DNA from: Xanthomonas cissicola
GTDB lineage: Bacteria > Pseudomonadota > Gammaproteobacteria > Xanthomonadales > Xanthomonadaceae
Reading direction: 5' to 3'
DNA length: 64,000 bases
NCBI RefSeq assembly: GCF_008801575.1
Contig: NZ_VZPL01000002.1
Location: 1 to 64,000, forward strand
Of this stretch, positions 27,330 to 38,469 are shown in pieces. A model generated the notes under the pieces. That model made no database searches. It saw only the letters and a list, made by a program, of their open reading frames with translations, and had not been told where the DNA came from. Each line of letters starts with the position of its first letter. Positions within the stretch are counted from its first letter, which is position 1. The translations under genes and the position numbers were made by a program.

Positions 27330-27728
27330 GTCTCCCCGTGCATGGTTGTGGTGCGGCGGACTATAGCAACGATTCAACCAGCCACCAGTGCGGAAAGACG
27401 TGGGCGCACGGCCCGGCCGTGGCTGCAATGGGCCACGTCGTGGCGACAAGACCGCCCTGCCTTGCGGCGAGCTAGCGCCGCCCACAAGACGCAGATGGCT
27501 TATTCAATAGCGTCGTAAGGTGCGCAGATAGCGCTCGCACGTCGCGCGCGCCGCCGCATGATCCATACCCTCTTGCATCGCGCGCCCGAGAACGCGGGGG
27601 CGAACCGTGACTGCCCGCTTCGGCCCCACGCGCATGCACCGTCAGACTCGAACGACTGCTCGCGCGACGTGCGCCGACACAACAAGCCGCCGCTCGGAAA
27701 CCGGTGAAGCCGGTACAGCCGATGCCGC
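27330..27728. other. Intergenic region, nothing recognised
   Basis: These 399 bases separate the DUF4870 gene from the pmbA stop codon. Neither strand shows an ORF with family-like sequence. The promoter of DUF4870 and the 3' end of the pmbA transcript must lie here. Confidence 0.45.
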
Positions 27729-29096
27729 TCAGCTGTCGCCTGCCACCGTCATGCGGTTGATCAGCACCGAGCCGATCTTGACGTGCGAGCGCGGATCGAC
27801 ATCGCTGCCCACCGCTTCGATGCCGGCGAACATGTCGCGCAGATTGCCGGCGACGGTCAGGCCATCGACCGGATAGGCAATCACGCCATTCTCGATCCAG
27901 AAGCCACCAGCCCCGCGCGAATAGTCGCCGGTGACGGGATTGACGCCATTGCCCATCAATTCGGTGACCAGCAGGCCGCGCGACATGCCGGCAATCATCG
28001 ACGCCAGATCGCCTGCATTGGCGGTGACCTGCAGGTTGTGGACGCCGCCGGCATTGGCGGTGGTCTGCAGGCCCAGCTTGCGTGCCGAATAGCTGCCCAG
28101 CACATAGCGCTGCAGCACGCCGTCGGTGATCAGCGCCGAACGCCGCGTCGCCACGCCTTCGCCGTCGAAGGCGGCCGAGCGCAAGCCGCGGCGCAGGTGC
28201 GGCAGCTCTTCGATGTTGAACCAGTCCGGGAACAACTTGCTGCCGACGCTGTCGAGCAGGAAGCTGGCGCGGCGATACAGCGCGCCGCCGGACACCGCAC
28301 CGAGCAGGTGGCCGACCAGCGAGCGCGCCACTTCCGGAGCGAACAGCACCGGCAACTGGCCGGTGGGCAGCGAACGCGGCTGCAAGCGCGCCACGGTACG
28401 CGCGGCGGCATGGCGGCCGATGGCGTCGGGCGCTTCCAGGTCCTCGCGTGCCAGTGCACTGCTGTACCAGCCGTCGCGCTGCATGCCGTCGCCCTGGCCG
28501 GCGATCAGCGCGCAGCTGATCGAATGATAGGTACCGCGCTCGCGGCCGACGAAGCCATGCGAATTGGCGTACACCGACAGGCTGAGCCCGGTGCTGGCCG
28601 AGGCGCCGTCGGAGTTGCTGATGCGCGCATCGGCGTCGCGGCCGGCGGTTTCGCAGGCCAGCGCCAGATCCACCGCGGTGTCGGCGTCCAGCGCCCACGG
28701 GTGCCAGCCATCCAGCTCGGGGAACTCGCGCGCCATCAACTCCGGGTCGGCCAGGCCGGCGGCCACGTCGTCCTCGGTGAAGCGGGCGATCGCGCAGGCC
28801 TGCGCCACGGTGGATTCCAGGCTGGACTCCTGCAGGTCGGCGGTGCTGGCACTGCCCTTGCGCTTGCCGAAGTAGACCGTGACCGCAATGCCGCGATCGC
28901 GGGTGGATTCGACCGTCTCCACATCGCCCAGCCGCACATTGACGTCCAGGCCGCGCTCTTCGCTGCAGCTCACTTCGGCCTGCGTGGCGCCGGCCGCACG
29001 CGCGCGCGCGAGCAGGCGCTGGGAGATGTCGGTGAGCGCATCCAGGCGCTGCAGGCTGTCGTCGGTGACGCAGATTTCGGAGGAGAGTACGTTCAA
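27729..29096 (-). CDS. pmbA: PmbA/TldE, subunit of the TldD-TldE protease
   Basis: This 455-residue cytoplasmic partner subunit forms a heterodimeric metalloprotease with TldD, active on unfolded leader or antitoxin peptides such as microcin B17 precursor and CcdA. It has the PmbA-type N-terminal domain ([43 protein letters not shown]) and a C-terminal beta domain. It lacks the HExxxH of TldD, as expected. The start TTG 29096 is preceded by AAGGAT at a normal distance, giving MNVLSS. It diverges from darP across 147 bases, and tldD lies just beyond darP, so both subunits are within 4 kb. Confidence 0.93.
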   Translation of the reverse strand: MNVLSSEICVTDDSLQRLDALTDISQRLLARARAAGATQAEVSCSEERGLDVNVRLGDVETVESTRDRGIAVTVYFGKRKGSASTADLQESSLESTVAQACAIARFTEDDVAAGLADPELMAREFPELDGWHPWALDADTAVDLALACETAGRDADARISNSDGASASTGLSLSVYANSHGFVGRERGTYHSISCALIAGQGDGMQRDGWYSSALAREDLEAPDAIGRHAAARTVARLQPRSLPTGQLPVLFAPEVARSLVGHLLGAVSGGALYRRASFLLDSVGSKLFPDWFNIEELPHLRRGLRSAAFDGEGVATRRSALITDGVLQRYVLGSYSARKLGLQTTANAGGVHNLQVTANAGDLASMIAGMSRGLLVTELMGNGVNPVTGDYSRGAGGFWIENGVIAYPVDGLTVAGNLRDMFAGIEAVGSDVDPRSHVKIGSVLINRMTVAGDS

Positions 29097-29243
29097 TGCT
29101 TTATCCTTGGAAACGCGGATCCGTCCGCGAAAGCCCGGCTGTCCATGGCCGGAGTGTTTGAATTCGGTGCGGAGTTGTTCCGCCGACGCCCGGCCGTTCG
29201 AGGCCGGAGATGTTTATCAACCAAGTTTCGGGATGTGGTGGCA

Positions 29244-29825
29244 ATGCGCGGACGCGATGAAGAGACCGGTGAATTTCGCGGCGCCAGCCGCAGCCAGCAG
29301 CGGCGCGAGGCGCTGGAGATTTTCGACCTGGGCGAAAAGCTGGTGGCGCTGACCCCGGCGCAGTTGGCCAAGTTGCCGGTGCCCGAATCGCTGATCCCGC
29401 ATATCGAAGAGAGCAAGCGGATCACCTCGCATATCGCGCACAAGCGGCAATTGGCGTTTCTGGCCAAGCACATGCGCCGCGAGGACGAGCAGACCCTGGC
29501 CGCGATCCGCGATGCGCTGGACGCCAATAGCGACACCGCGCGCCGCGAAGTGGCGGCGATCCACCGGGTCGAGCGCTGGCGCGAACGCCTGCTCGCCGAA
29601 GGCGACGTGGCGCTGGCCGAACTGCTGGAAGCCTACCCGGCTGCCGACCGCCAGCAACTGCGTCAGCTGGTACGCAACGCGATCCACGAACGCGCCAAAA
29701 ACAAGCCTCCGCGCGCCTACCGCGAACTGTTCCAGGTGCTGCGCGACCTGTCTCAAGAGCAGGGATTGGAGAGTGGGGATTCGGAATTGGAAGACGGCGA
29801 ATCGGCGTCGGAGGACGACGAATAA
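29244..29825 (+). CDS. darP: DarP/YjgA (DUF615), ribosome-associated 50S maturation factor
   Basis: This 193-residue protein of the DUF615 family associates with late 50S assembly intermediates and helps peptidyl-transferase centre maturation. It is highly charged and helical: [31 protein letters not shown] is the conserved N-terminal block, and [22 protein letters not shown] and [30 protein letters not shown] follow. The C-terminal 20 residues are an acidic tail. The ATG at 29244 fits the family. The divergent pairing with pmbA is conserved in many gammaproteobacteria and supports the call. Confidence 0.93.
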   Translation: MRGRDEETGEFRGASRSQQRREALEIFDLGEKLVALTPAQLAKLPVPESLIPHIEESKRITSHIAHKRQLAFLAKHMRREDEQTLAAIRDALDANSDTARREVAAIHRVERWRERLLAEGDVALAELLEAYPAADRQQLRQLVRNAIHERAKNKPPRAYRELFQVLRDLSQEQGLESGDSELEDGESASEDDE

Positions 29826-29960
29826 GGATCCGCTCGATCCATCAATCGAGGCAACGGCCATCCCAGCCGTTGCCAATTCCAAATCCAGACTCCCGATTCC
29901 CCTCTGCTGAACCGGCAAACGGCAAAGGCCCGACGCGCTGCTCTGCGCTCCTGCCGCTGC

Positions 29961-29990
29961 GATTCCCCTATCCCGATTCCCGATTCCCCG
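29961..29990. repeat. GATTCCC microrepeat cluster, site 1
   Basis: The stretch repeats GATTCCC four times (reverse complement GGGAATC). It lies in the gap between darP and tldD, with a related copy at about 29888-29902. Similar clusters occur at four other gene boundaries in this window. Confidence 0.7.
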
Positions 29991-29994
29991 CATC

Positions 29995-31440
29995 TCAGGC
30001 CTGCGTTCCGCCAACCGTGATGCCGTCGATCAACAGCGACGGCTGGCCGACGCCGACCGGCACGCTCTGCCCGTCCTTGCCGCACACGCCCACGCCTTCA
30101 TCCAATGCCAGGTCGTTGCCGATCATGCGCACCTTCTGCATGGTCTCCGGGCCGTTGCCGATCAGGGTGGCGCCCTTGACCGGCGCGGTGACCTTGCCGT
30201 CTTCGATCAGGTAGGCCTCGGTCGTGGAGAACACGTACTTGCCGCTGGTGATGTCGACCTGGCCGCCGCCGAAGTTCACCGCATAGATGCCCTTCTTGAC
30301 CGAGCGGATCATCTCTTCCGGGTCGTGCTGGCCGGCACGCATGTAGGTATTGGTCATGCGCGGCATGGTCAGGTGCGCGAACGATTCGCGGCGGCCGTTG
30401 CCGGTGGGCGCAACGCCCATCAGGCGCGCGTTGTGGCTGTCCTGCATGTAACCCACCAGCACGCCGTCTTCGATCAGCGTGGTGCACTGGCTGGGCGTGC
30501 CTTCGTCGTCGATATTGAGCGAGCCGCGACGGCCGTCCAGGGTGCCGTCATCGACGATGGTCACGCCCGGCGAGGCCACGCGCTCGCCGATGCGCCCGGC
30601 GTAGACGCTGGTGCCCTTGCGGTTGAAGTCGCCTTCCAGGCCGTGGCCCACCGCCTCGTGCAACAGCACGCCGGGCCAGCCCGGGCCGAGCACTACCGGC
30701 ATCACCCCGGCCGGCGCCGGGATCGCATCCAGATTCACCAGCGCCTGGCGCAGCGCTTCGCGCGCGAAGCCTTCCGGGCGGCCGTCGGCGAACAGGTCGG
30801 CATAGCCATAGCGCCCGCCGCCGCCGGAATAACCGGATTCGCGCCGGCCGCCCTGTTCGACGATCACCTGCACGTTCAAGCGCACCAGCGGGCGCACGTC
30901 CGCTGCCAGCACGCCATCGCTGCGGGCGATCAGCACCGTGTCCACGCCGCCGGACAGGCTCACCATCACCTGCTTGACGCGCGGGTCGGCAGCGCGCAGG
31001 AACTGGTCGATCCGGCGCAGCAGGTCCACCTTGGTGGCGCTGTCCATGTCGTCGATCGGGTCGGTGGCCGGGTACAGCGCACGGCCACTGCCGCGCACCA
31101 GTGAGCGGGTGGATTGCGCGCCGCCCTCGCGCGAGATCGCGCGCGCGGACTGTGCAGCTTCGAGCAGCGCATCGCGATGGATATCGTCGGAATAGGCGAA
31201 GCCGGTTTTCTCGCCGGCGATTGCGCGCACGCCCACGCCTTGCTCGATGGAGTGCGCACCGTCCTTGACGATGCCGTCTTCCACGCTCCAGCTCTCGCGC
31301 CGCGAATGCTGGAAATACAGATCGCCGAAGTCGATGCCCGGGCCCAGCAGGGCGCCGAAGGTGCGGTCGAGATGGCCGGCGTCCAGGCCGGAGGGAAGCA
31401 GCAGCCGGGTTTCGGCCAGAGTGAGAGCGTTATCGGTCAT
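29995..31440 (-). CDS. tldD: TldD, catalytic subunit of the TldD-TldE metalloprotease
   Basis: This 481-residue zinc-binding subunit of the TldD/TldE protease cleaves unfolded peptides threaded through the dimer. The zinc motif HEAVGHG sits at residues 261-267, within [20 protein letters not shown]. The conserved [23 protein letters not shown] and [28 protein letters not shown] blocks follow, all diagnostic of TldD. Length is normal. The start ATG 31440 matches the family. It is the distal member of the leftward rng-yhdP-tldD segment, but an oppositely oriented gene (31540-32292) is inserted between it and yhdP, so it probably has its own promoter. Confidence 0.95.
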   Translation of the reverse strand: MTDNALTLAETRLLLPSGLDAGHLDRTFGALLGPGIDFGDLYFQHSRRESWSVEDGIVKDGAHSIEQGVGVRAIAGEKTGFAYSDDIHRDALLEAAQSARAISREGGAQSTRSLVRGSGRALYPATDPIDDMDSATKVDLLRRIDQFLRAADPRVKQVMVSLSGGVDTVLIARSDGVLAADVRPLVRLNVQVIVEQGGRRESGYSGGGGRYGYADLFADGRPEGFAREALRQALVNLDAIPAPAGVMPVVLGPGWPGVLLHEAVGHGLEGDFNRKGTSVYAGRIGERVASPGVTIVDDGTLDGRRGSLNIDDEGTPSQCTTLIEDGVLVGYMQDSHNARLMGVAPTGNGRRESFAHLTMPRMTNTYMRAGQHDPEEMIRSVKKGIYAVNFGGGQVDITSGKYVFSTTEAYLIEDGKVTAPVKGATLIGNGPETMQKVRMIGNDLALDEGVGVCGKDGQSVPVGVGQPSLLIDGITVGGTQA

Positions 31441-31539
31441 GCGGTCAGGATGGGGCCCGCGCGCCGGGGAGACAAGTCGTTCGGCTGAACATGCGGCGCA
31501 GCTATCATCGTCGGTCAGCTCTTCACCGATCGCCCGCGC

Positions 31540-32292
31540 ATGAAGCTCATCGCCCACGTTCTGGACGGCCACACGCTGGACATCCGCCCTGCCCCGCACG
31601 AGCGCGCGTGGATGGACGCCACCGAACAACGCTACGCCTACCGTTGCCTGCCGCTGGCGATCGCCAACGCGCATGGCTGGGAGCTGCTGTGCCGGTCCGG
31701 CTTCGAGGCCAGCTGGGACGGCAGCAACGCGCTGGCGGCGATCACCATCAGCGCCGATGCAGACACGCAGGCACCGGCGATCAGCCACTTCGGCTATGGC
31801 GTGCTGACCTTCCACGTCCCGTGCCTGTTCCGCACCGACACCGGCATCGACCTGTTCGTCACCGGGCCCCTGAACCGGCCCAAGGACGGCATCGGCGCGC
31901 TGAGCGGCATGGTGGAAACCGACTGGAGCCCGCATACCTTCACCATGAACTGGCGCTTCACCCGGCCCGGGCGGGTGCGCTTCGAGGCGGGCGAGCCGTT
32001 CTGTCATCTGTTCCCGCTGCAGCGACAGTTGATCGAGCAGGTGCAGCCGCAGTGGAAGCCGCTGTCCGAGGCGCCGCAGCTGGCGCAGCAACACGCCGAC
32101 TGGACGCGGAGCCGCACGCGTTTTCTCGATGACCTGCCCGATGCGCAATCGGCCGCGGCGCGCGAGAAATGGCAGCGTGGCTACTTTCTTGGCGTGGCTG
32201 CACCCGCGCAGCCGCCAGTGCCGGGGCATCGGTCGCGACTGCGCTTGCCGATGTTTACCCGTGCCGGCAGCGAGGACACGCCCGCAGAGTGA
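31540..32292 (+). CDS. Conserved hypothetical protein, possibly DUF6065
   Basis: This 250-residue protein has no signal peptide or membrane segment. It contains short aromatic-rich blocks: [54 protein letters not shown] sequence and [21 protein letters not shown]. These resemble DUF6065 proteins from memory, but I could not verify this. The ending [14 protein letters not shown] is also family-like. No activity can be assigned. The gene runs rightward between two leftward genes, diverging from tldD (99 bases) and converging on yhdP (15 bases), so it was inserted into a conserved housekeeping order. Confidence 0.65.
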   Translation: MKLIAHVLDGHTLDIRPAPHERAWMDATEQRYAYRCLPLAIANAHGWELLCRSGFEASWDGSNALAAITISADADTQAPAISHFGYGVLTFHVPCLFRTDTGIDLFVTGPLNRPKDGIGALSGMVETDWSPHTFTMNWRFTRPGRVRFEAGEPFCHLFPLQRQLIEQVQPQWKPLSEAPQLAQQHADWTRSRTRFLDDLPDAQSAAAREKWQRGYFLGVAAPAQPPVPGHRSRLRLPMFTRAGSEDTPAE

Positions 32293-32307
32293 GGCCGACG
32301 GACTCCG

Positions 32308-35300
32308 TCAGCGCTGCGTCGGATCGGTCTTGCCGGACTTGCCGGAGGGTGCGGCCGGTTTGCTCGGCGGCCGCTCGCGCGCCTCGCGCTCCACCACGTC
32401 CACCTGCGGGTCTTTCCACGGCCCGGTGACGTGATAGGTCTTGGCACCGATGGCACCGAGCGGTTTGCCGAGCACTGCGTTGGCCGCTGCGCCGACGGCG
32501 GCACCCACCGGGCCACCGGCAACCGCGCCGACCACGGTCAGCAGGTTGCCGGCCTTGGGGTTCACGTCCACGGTCTGGTCGAAGGTCTGCGCGCGCAGGT
32601 CGGTCTGGCCGCGGATCGCGATGTCGGCGGCCGGGCCTTCGATGCGGATGGCATCGGTCCGCGCGAAGCCCTCGCCGAAGCGCACCTCGCCGGCCAGCTT
32701 GTTGAAGGCCAGCCCCTTGGAGAAGAAATCGCGGAAGTCGAACATCAACCGGCGCGGCAGCTGCGCCACGCTCAGCAGGCCGAGCACGCGGCCGGCGCCC
32801 GGGTCCACTTCCAGCAACTGGCCGTTGCGCACATCGACCTTGAGGTTGCCGTCCAGCGAACCGAGCGCGAAACCGGTTGGTGAGCCCTGCCAGCCGGCAT
32901 TGAGTTCCAGTTGCCCTTCACCGCCGCGCAGTTGGCCGCCCAGGGTGAGGTTCTGCAGCAGATTGCCCAGGTTGCGGCTATCCACGCGCGCCGACAGGCG
33001 CGTGCTGGCCGCCTCGCCCTTGCCGCGCCAGGCCCCGGTGAGGCCGATATTCTGATCGTCCGAGCGCAGCTGCAGCTGATCTACCTGCATGCCATCGGTG
33101 AGCCGGCTGCTGCGCAGGGTGGCCGCACCGAAGGTCATTTTGCCGATCTGCAGATCGTCGATATCCAATGCCAGCGGGGGGATCGACACCGGGTCGAATT
33201 CGGCCACTGCACGACGCGCGGGCTCCGGCAACGCGCCTGCCAATGGGTCGCCAGGTTCGGGCGCGGCCGGCTCGGCAGGCGCCTCCACCGGCTGCCAGTG
33301 CACGGTCTTCAACGTGCCCTGCACCGTTGCGCCGTCGGCATTGGGAACGGTGAGCTGGCCGGCCAGCGAGGGTCCGTCCAGCGTCACCGCCACGGTATCG
33401 CGGGTGGGGCGCAGACGCAGACGCGTCTGCGGGAACACACCACCGATCATCAGCAACCGGTCTGCCTGCACATCCACCTGCTGCAACGGCATCGGGTCTT
33501 TGCTGGGCACGGCCGGCTGGCCGGGCAGCGGTGGCATGTCGGCGTCGCCGCTGCTGCCGCGCGCCAGGCTGATCCAGTCGATCGCATCCAGCGACGCGGC
33601 GCGGCCGGTGACCACCAGCCCGTTGGCGGGTGGCCGTTCGGTGACGGTGTCGGTGCCCATCACCACACGCACGCCGGTCTGCGCGCCATGGCTGCTGGCC
33701 TTGAGCGCCACCAGCTTGCCGAACCCCACATCGATGTCGCCATCGCCCAGCGGCAGCGCAACCTTGACCCGGGTATCCAGTGGCTCGCTGGCTGCCTTGT
33801 CCAATGGCGCGGGCAGATCCAGCGTGGTGCCGACCAGAGTGGAGCGCAGCGTCAGTACCGCGTTCGCATCGGTCTGTCCCGGCGGCGGCAGCGGCACATC
33901 CACGCCCACCTGCCAGGGCGCACTGCCATGCACGTACGGGCGCAGCCATTCCATCTGGGGTGCACGATCGAACAGTTCCTTGGCATCCAGGGTGGCGCCA
34001 AGACGTGCTTCGAAGGCTTGCTTCGGGTCCTGCACCAACCCGCCAGCGCGCAACGACAATTCGCCGCTGCGGCCTTCGTGCTGCACGCTCAACCGCTCGG
34101 CGGCAAAGCCGGTGTCGCGATACTCGGCCTGCCCGCTGACCTGATCGAAGGCCAGATCCCAACGCGCGTCGGCCAGCTTGGCGCCCTGTAGAGCCACCGT
34201 GCCCTGCAGATGGCCACCGACGCCATGCGTCCGCAACGGACGCAGCAGGTCGAAGGTCACGGCGGCCGGCCCGGACACAGTAAGATTGCGCAAGGTGTCG
34301 CCATAGCGCCGCTCCAGCGGACTCTTGCGCAGCATGCCGAGCAATTGCGCCGCATCGGCCTGCGTGGAGGCGCGGACGTAGAGTTCGGAGGTGGCAAAGC
34401 TGGGAATGCCAGCTTCCAGCTGCGCGATCGGGGTACCGGCAAGATCGCCCTGCCCGTGCAGCGAGAAGCCGTTGCCGATGAAGCTCAGGTTGGCCTGGAC
34501 CTGCTCCATCGCCGGCCAGTCCGGCTGGAAGCGGATCACGCCATCGCGGATCTGCCCGAACGCTTCGAAGCGCCCGTCGTTATTGTCGAAAGGCCAATCG
34601 TCCAGATCGCCGCTGACCAGGCCAGTGCCGCCGGTGACGGTACCGCCGGCGACGGCCATGTCGAGCCAGTCGATGGCGGCCTCGCTCATCTTGGAGCGGA
34701 TCCAGAACTTGCGCGCCACCGGTAGCGCCACATCGTCCAGCTGGGCCGCCAGCTGCATGCGCGGGCGGCTGCCATCGCCCAGGAACCACAGCCCGCCACG
34801 CACGTTGGCGCCGTAATCCTTGCCCTGCACACGCAGCGCCGGGGTGGCGACCTGCCAGCCAGCACCTTCGCGCCAGCCGACGATCTTGCCGGCCAGTTGG
34901 ATCTCGTGCACCACGCCAAAGCCGGTCGGCCAATCGAAACGCAGCGTGGCGTCGGGCGCGGGGTCCAGCTCGACGCCCTGCGCATCGCCATCGATGGTGC
35001 CGCGCAGGCCACTGATGCCAGGCGCATTGCCCACCGGCAAAAACCCCAGCTCCTCGATCTGGCCCTGCGCGCGCAGTGCGCCGCCCGGCTCGCCGGCGAC
35101 CTGCAGGTCGGCCACGCGCAGCTGCGGTTTGGACAGGCTCAGCCAGCGCCGCAAGGCCGGCGACAACTGCTCGCTCAGGGCGGCCGCTGCGATCAGGCCC
35201 GAGGCATCCACATGCCTGCCCATCACCGCGTAGCGGCGCCCGCCGGCAATGCTCAGCCCGTCCAGGCGCTGCAGTTGCGCCGCCTGGCCCAGGCGCAGTA

Positions 35301-36228
35301 GCGGCGCGTCCACGCGCCAGCCGCCATCGATGGTCTGCCAGCGCGCACGCGCCTGCAGCCGTTCCCAGGTGAGCGTGCGCCGCGCGGTCTCGTCCGGCAG
35401 CGCGGCCCCGGACAGGCGTAGCTGCTGCAGGTCGACATCCACGCTCACCGCAGCGATCCGGCGTGCGCGCAGTTGCGCCCAGGCCTGCAAGCGCCCCCCA
35501 CCGCCATCGACGCGCATGCCGCCGAACTGCAGCAGCGACGCCCATGCGGACAGGTCGGCCGGGTCGGCTTGCACATAGGCGCTGCCGTCGCCGCTGTCGC
35601 GATCGAATTCCAGCACCGCCGTCAGCGGCGCGCGCTTGAGATCGATCCAGCTACGGCTGCCCACTTTCACGGTCGAGCCGCTGACGCGCAGGCGCAGGTC
35701 GATGCGCGGCAGCGTGGTGTCCAAGCCGATCGAAGGCGCGGTCACATGCAGGCGCGCTTCGGCCAGCTGGATCTCGCCAAGCCGGCGCAGCGCATCCAAC
35801 GGATCGGAGTTCCCGCCGCTGGGCATGCCCTGGACCGACCACACACCGTCATCGCTACGCTGCAAGGTCAGCGCCAGGCCACGCAGGCGTATTTCGGTCA
35901 GTGAATGGCCCGGCAGCAACCCGGCGTACATCGCCAGCAGCACCTCGGCCTGGCCAATGCGCACCTCGCCGTGCCGACCGATGCGCAACCCATCCAGCCG
36001 CAGCAGCGGACCGCGCCGGGTCCATTCGGTTTGCAGCCGATCGAACGCAATCGGCTGACCGGCACGCTGGCTCAGCCACTGCGCAATCTGCTGCGGATGT
36101 TCCTCGGCCAACGGCAGCGCCTGGCTGGCCGCGCCCACCAACAACGCGACCGCCACCAGCGCAAGCGCGCAGGCAGTGATCGCATAGCGGCGAAACAGAC
36201 GGAGACGGCGGCGCAGCGGGGTGGGCAT
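32308..36228 (-). CDS. yhdP: YhdP family AsmA-like outer-membrane lipid transport protein
   Basis: This 1306-residue inner-membrane-anchored protein probably forms a long beta-sheet groove across the periplasm. With TamB and YdbH, YhdP moves phospholipids to the outer membrane. A basic N terminus precedes one transmembrane helix (AITACALALVAVALLVGAAS). The rest is repeating beta-rich AsmA/DUF3971 sequence, with the conserved C-terminal blocks ADIAIRGQTDLRAQTFDQTVDVNPKAGNLL and VVGAVAGGPVGAAVGAAANAVLGKPL. Length fits the family. ATG 36228 precedes the anchor. It follows rng after a 169-base gap that holds two copies of a short intergenic repeat. Confidence 0.93.
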   Translation of the reverse strand: MPTPLRRRLRLFRRYAITACALALVAVALLVGAASQALPLAEEHPQQIAQWLSQRAGQPIAFDRLQTEWTRRGPLLRLDGLRIGRHGEVRIGQAEVLLAMYAGLLPGHSLTEIRLRGLALTLQRSDDGVWSVQGMPSGGNSDPLDALRRLGEIQLAEARLHVTAPSIGLDTTLPRIDLRLRVSGSTVKVGSRSWIDLKRAPLTAVLEFDRDSGDGSAYVQADPADLSAWASLLQFGGMRVDGGGGRLQAWAQLRARRIAAVSVDVDLQQLRLSGAALPDETARRTLTWERLQARARWQTIDGGWRVDAPLLRLGQAAQLQRLDGLSIAGGRRYAVMGRHVDASGLIAAAALSEQLSPALRRWLSLSKPQLRVADLQVAGEPGGALRAQGQIEELGFLPVGNAPGISGLRGTIDGDAQGVELDPAPDATLRFDWPTGFGVVHEIQLAGKIVGWREGAGWQVATPALRVQGKDYGANVRGGLWFLGDGSRPRMQLAAQLDDVALPVARKFWIRSKMSEAAIDWLDMAVAGGTVTGGTGLVSGDLDDWPFDNNDGRFEAFGQIRDGVIRFQPDWPAMEQVQANLSFIGNGFSLHGQGDLAGTPIAQLEAGIPSFATSELYVRASTQADAAQLLGMLRKSPLERRYGDTLRNLTVSGPAAVTFDLLRPLRTHGVGGHLQGTVALQGAKLADARWDLAFDQVSGQAEYRDTGFAAERLSVQHEGRSGELSLRAGGLVQDPKQAFEARLGATLDAKELFDRAPQMEWLRPYVHGSAPWQVGVDVPLPPPGQTDANAVLTLRSTLVGTTLDLPAPLDKAASEPLDTRVKVALPLGDGDIDVGFGKLVALKASSHGAQTGVRVVMGTDTVTERPPANGLVVTGRAASLDAIDWISLARGSSGDADMPPLPGQPAVPSKDPMPLQQVDVQADRLLMIGGVFPQTRLRLRPTRDTVAVTLDGPSLAGQLTVPNADGATVQGTLKTVHWQPVEAPAEPAAPEPGDPLAGALPEPARRAVAEFDPVSIPPLALDIDDLQIGKMTFGAATLRSSRLTDGMQVDQLQLRSDDQNIGLTGAWRGKGEAASTRLSARVDSRNLGNLLQNLTLGGQLRGGEGQLELNAGWQGSPTGFALGSLDGNLKVDVRNGQLLEVDPGAGRVLGLLSVAQLPRRLMFDFRDFFSKGLAFNKLAGEVRFGEGFARTDAIRIEGPAADIAIRGQTDLRAQTFDQTVDVNPKAGNLLTVVGAVAGGPVGAAVGAAANAVLGKPLGAIGAKTYHVTGPWKDPQVDVVEREARERPPSKPAAPSGKSGKTDPTQR

Positions 36229-36236
36229 TAACGGCT

Positions 36237-36264
36237 GGGAATGGGGAATGGGGAATAGGGAATC
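36237..36264. repeat. GGGAATNGG microrepeat cluster, site 2
   Basis: Four degenerate GGGAAT units lie just upstream of the yhdP start, in the rng-yhdP gap. Confidence 0.65.
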
Positions 36265-36363
36265 GTAAGAGCACCAGCGCAGGCGCACGACCGGTTAGCC
36301 GCCCGCCTGCGCAACGAAGTTGAAGTGATACCAAAGGTCCCGTGGAGCGGCTGTTGCTCCACA

Positions 36364-36396
36364 CCCATTCCCCACTTCCGATTCCCCATTCCCGGC
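36364..36396. repeat. ATTCCCC microrepeat cluster, site 3
   Basis: The reverse-orientation form (CATTCCCC, CGATTCCCC, CATTCCCGG) ends at the rng stop codon. Together with site 2 it forms a loose inverted pair across the rng-yhdP gap. Confidence 0.6.
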
Positions 36397-36397
36397 C

Positions 36398-37897
36398 TCA
36401 CAGCAGCACCACATCGAACTGCTCCTGCAGGTACTGGTCGTCGGACTGGAAGCGGATGCTCTTGCCGAGGAACTCCTCCAGCTCGGCGACGGCTGCCGAT
36501 TCCTCATCGGTGATGCGCGCGACCACCTTGGACGAGGCGATCACCAGCAGGCGCGCGGCATCGAACTGGCGCACGGCGCGGGTGATCTCGCGGAAGATTT
36601 CGTAGGTCACCGTTTCGGCGGTCTTGATGGTGCCTCTTCCGCCGCACTGGCCGCAGGTTTCCGAGAGCTGGCGCTCCAGGCTTTCGACGGTGCGCTTGCG
36701 GGTCATCTCCACCAGGCCCAACGGCGAGAACTCGTACACGGTGGTCTTGGCGTGATCGCGCGCCAGCGCTTTTTCCAGGGTGCGCAGCACCTGCCGGCGG
36801 TGCTCGGAGTCGTCCATGTCGATGAAGTCGATGATGATGATGCCGCCCAGGTTGCGCAGGCGCAGTTGCCGCGCCACCGCCTGCGCGGCTTCCAGGTTGG
36901 TGCGGAAGACGGTTTCTTCTAGATTGCGCTGACCGACGAACGAACCGGTGTTCACGTCGATGGTGGTCATCGCCTCGGTCTGGTCGATCACCAGATAGCC
37001 GCCGGATTTGAGCGGCACCTGCTTGTTCAGCGCGCGCCCGATCTCGTCTTCGACGCCGTACAGGTCGAAGATCGGGCGGTCGCCGGTGTACAGCTCCAGC
37101 CGCTCGGCCAGCACCGGCATGTACTTGGCCACGAAGGCCTGCAGTTGCACGAAGGTCTCGTTGGAATCGACCTTGACCTTTTCCACGTCGCGGCGGATCA
37201 GGTCGCGCACCGCACGCAGCGGCAGGCTCAGGTCTTCGTAGATGATGCTGCACGGCGGCGCTTCGCGGCCGCGGCGCTCCACCACGTTCCAGACCCGCGA
37301 CAGGTAGGCGATGTCCTCGGCCAGTGCCTCGGCCGGCTGGCCTTCGGCATTGGTGCGGATGATGTAGCCGAAGCCGCCATGCTGGGCCGAGACCTCGCTG
37401 ACGATGGTCTTCAGGCGCAGCCGCTCGGCTTCGTCTTCGATGCGCGCCGACACCCCAACGACCTTGGACTGCGGCAGCAGCACCAGATAACGCGAAGGAA
37501 TGCTGATCTGGGTGGTCAACCGCGCACCCTTGGTGCCGATCGGATCCTTGACCACCTGCACCACGATCTCCTGGCCGTCGCGCAGCAGCTCCACGATCGG
37601 CACCGACGCCGGCGGCGGCGGCGGGATCGGGGTCTCTTCGGTATCGACCACGCTGGCCGGCGCCGGCGCCAGACGGACCACGTCGTTGGCGTGCAGGAAC
37701 GCGGCACGCTCCAGCCCCACTTCGACGAAGGCAGCCTGCATGCCCGGCATCACCCGCTGCACCTTGCCCTTGTAGATATTGCCCACCACGCCCCGCCGCC
37801 AGCCGCGCTCGATATGCAACTCCTGCAGCATGCCGTTCTCGATCACCGCCACACGGGTCTCGCGCGGGGTGACGTTGACCAAAATCTCTTCCGACAT
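36398..37897 (-). CDS. rng: Ribonuclease G
   Basis: This 499-residue RNase E/G family endonuclease processes 16S rRNA 5' ends and decays mRNAs. The S1 domain (about residues 36-128, with a Pro-rich insert) follows an N-terminal RNase-H-like strand [20 protein letters not shown]. The catalytic region has the metal-binding DVNTGSF and IIIIDFIDMDD motifs. The zinc-link CGQCGGRG (CPxCxGxG type) lies near residue 403. No C-terminal degradosome scaffold is present, which separates RNase G from RNase E. ATG 37897 overlaps the maf stop by one base (TGATG), so translation is coupled. Confidence 0.95.
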   Translation of the reverse strand: MSEEILVNVTPRETRVAVIENGMLQELHIERGWRRGVVGNIYKGKVQRVMPGMQAAFVEVGLERAAFLHANDVVRLAPAPASVVDTEETPIPPPPPASVPIVELLRDGQEIVVQVVKDPIGTKGARLTTQISIPSRYLVLLPQSKVVGVSARIEDEAERLRLKTIVSEVSAQHGGFGYIIRTNAEGQPAEALAEDIAYLSRVWNVVERRGREAPPCSIIYEDLSLPLRAVRDLIRRDVEKVKVDSNETFVQLQAFVAKYMPVLAERLELYTGDRPIFDLYGVEDEIGRALNKQVPLKSGGYLVIDQTEAMTTIDVNTGSFVGQRNLEETVFRTNLEAAQAVARQLRLRNLGGIIIIDFIDMDDSEHRRQVLRTLEKALARDHAKTTVYEFSPLGLVEMTRKRTVESLERQLSETCGQCGGRGTIKTAETVTYEIFREITRAVRQFDAARLLVIASSKVVARITDEESAAVAELEEFLGKSIRFQSDDQYLQEQFDVVLL

Positions 37898-38469
37898 CAA
37901 TGCGCTCCGAAGGCTGTGAGCAACTGCGAGGTGTGGTACAGCGGCAATCCCATCACGCCGGAATAGCTTCCGGACAGATGGCGGATGAAGCGCTCGGCGC
38001 GGCCCTGAATCGCATAGGCGCCAGCCTTGCCCATCGGCTCGCCGCAGGCGGCGTAGGCGGCGATCTGCGCATCATCGAGGGTGTCAAAGGTGACCTCCGA
38101 CACCACCAATGCCTGCGCCGGCGCGCGCTGTGCGCAGACTAGAACCACCGCCGTGAGCACCTGGTGGGTGCGACCGGACAACTCACGCAGCATGGCGATG
38201 GCATCGTCCACATCGAGCGGTTTGCCGAACACCCGCTCGCCCAGCACCACTTCGGTATCGAAACCCAGCACGATGGCGTCGGGGTCGGCGGCCTGTACCA
38301 GCGCCAGCCCGGCGTGGGCCTTCTCCAACGCGACGCGCTGCACGTACTGGTCGGGCGATTCATCGGCTGCGCGCAGCTCGGGCACATCCAGTTGCAATGT
38401 CTGGAACGGCACATCCAGGCGTTGCAGGAGTTCTTGTCGGCGCGGCGAACGGGAAGCGAGATAGAGCAT
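37897..38469 (-). CDS. maf: Maf-like nucleotide pyrophosphatase (dTTP/UTP type)
   Basis: This 190-residue house-cleaning pyrophosphatase hydrolyses non-canonical or excess nucleoside triphosphates, probably dTTP/UTP as in YhdE. The N-terminal signature [17 protein letters not shown] and the catalytic EKAHAGLAL...[18 protein letters not shown] block are present, then [39 protein letters not shown]. The middle block reads FDTEV where many members have ADTVV. The start is ATG 38469. The stop overlaps the rng start, and the maf-rng pair is widely conserved. Confidence 0.94.
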   Translation of the reverse strand: MLYLASRSPRRQELLQRLDVPFQTLQLDVPELRAADESPDQYVQRVALEKAHAGLALVQAADPDAIVLGFDTEVVLGERVFGKPLDVDDAIAMLRELSGRTHQVLTAVVLVCAQRAPAQALVVSEVTFDTLDDAQIAAYAACGEPMGKAGAYAIQGRAERFIRHLSGSYSGVMGLPLYHTSQLLTAFGAH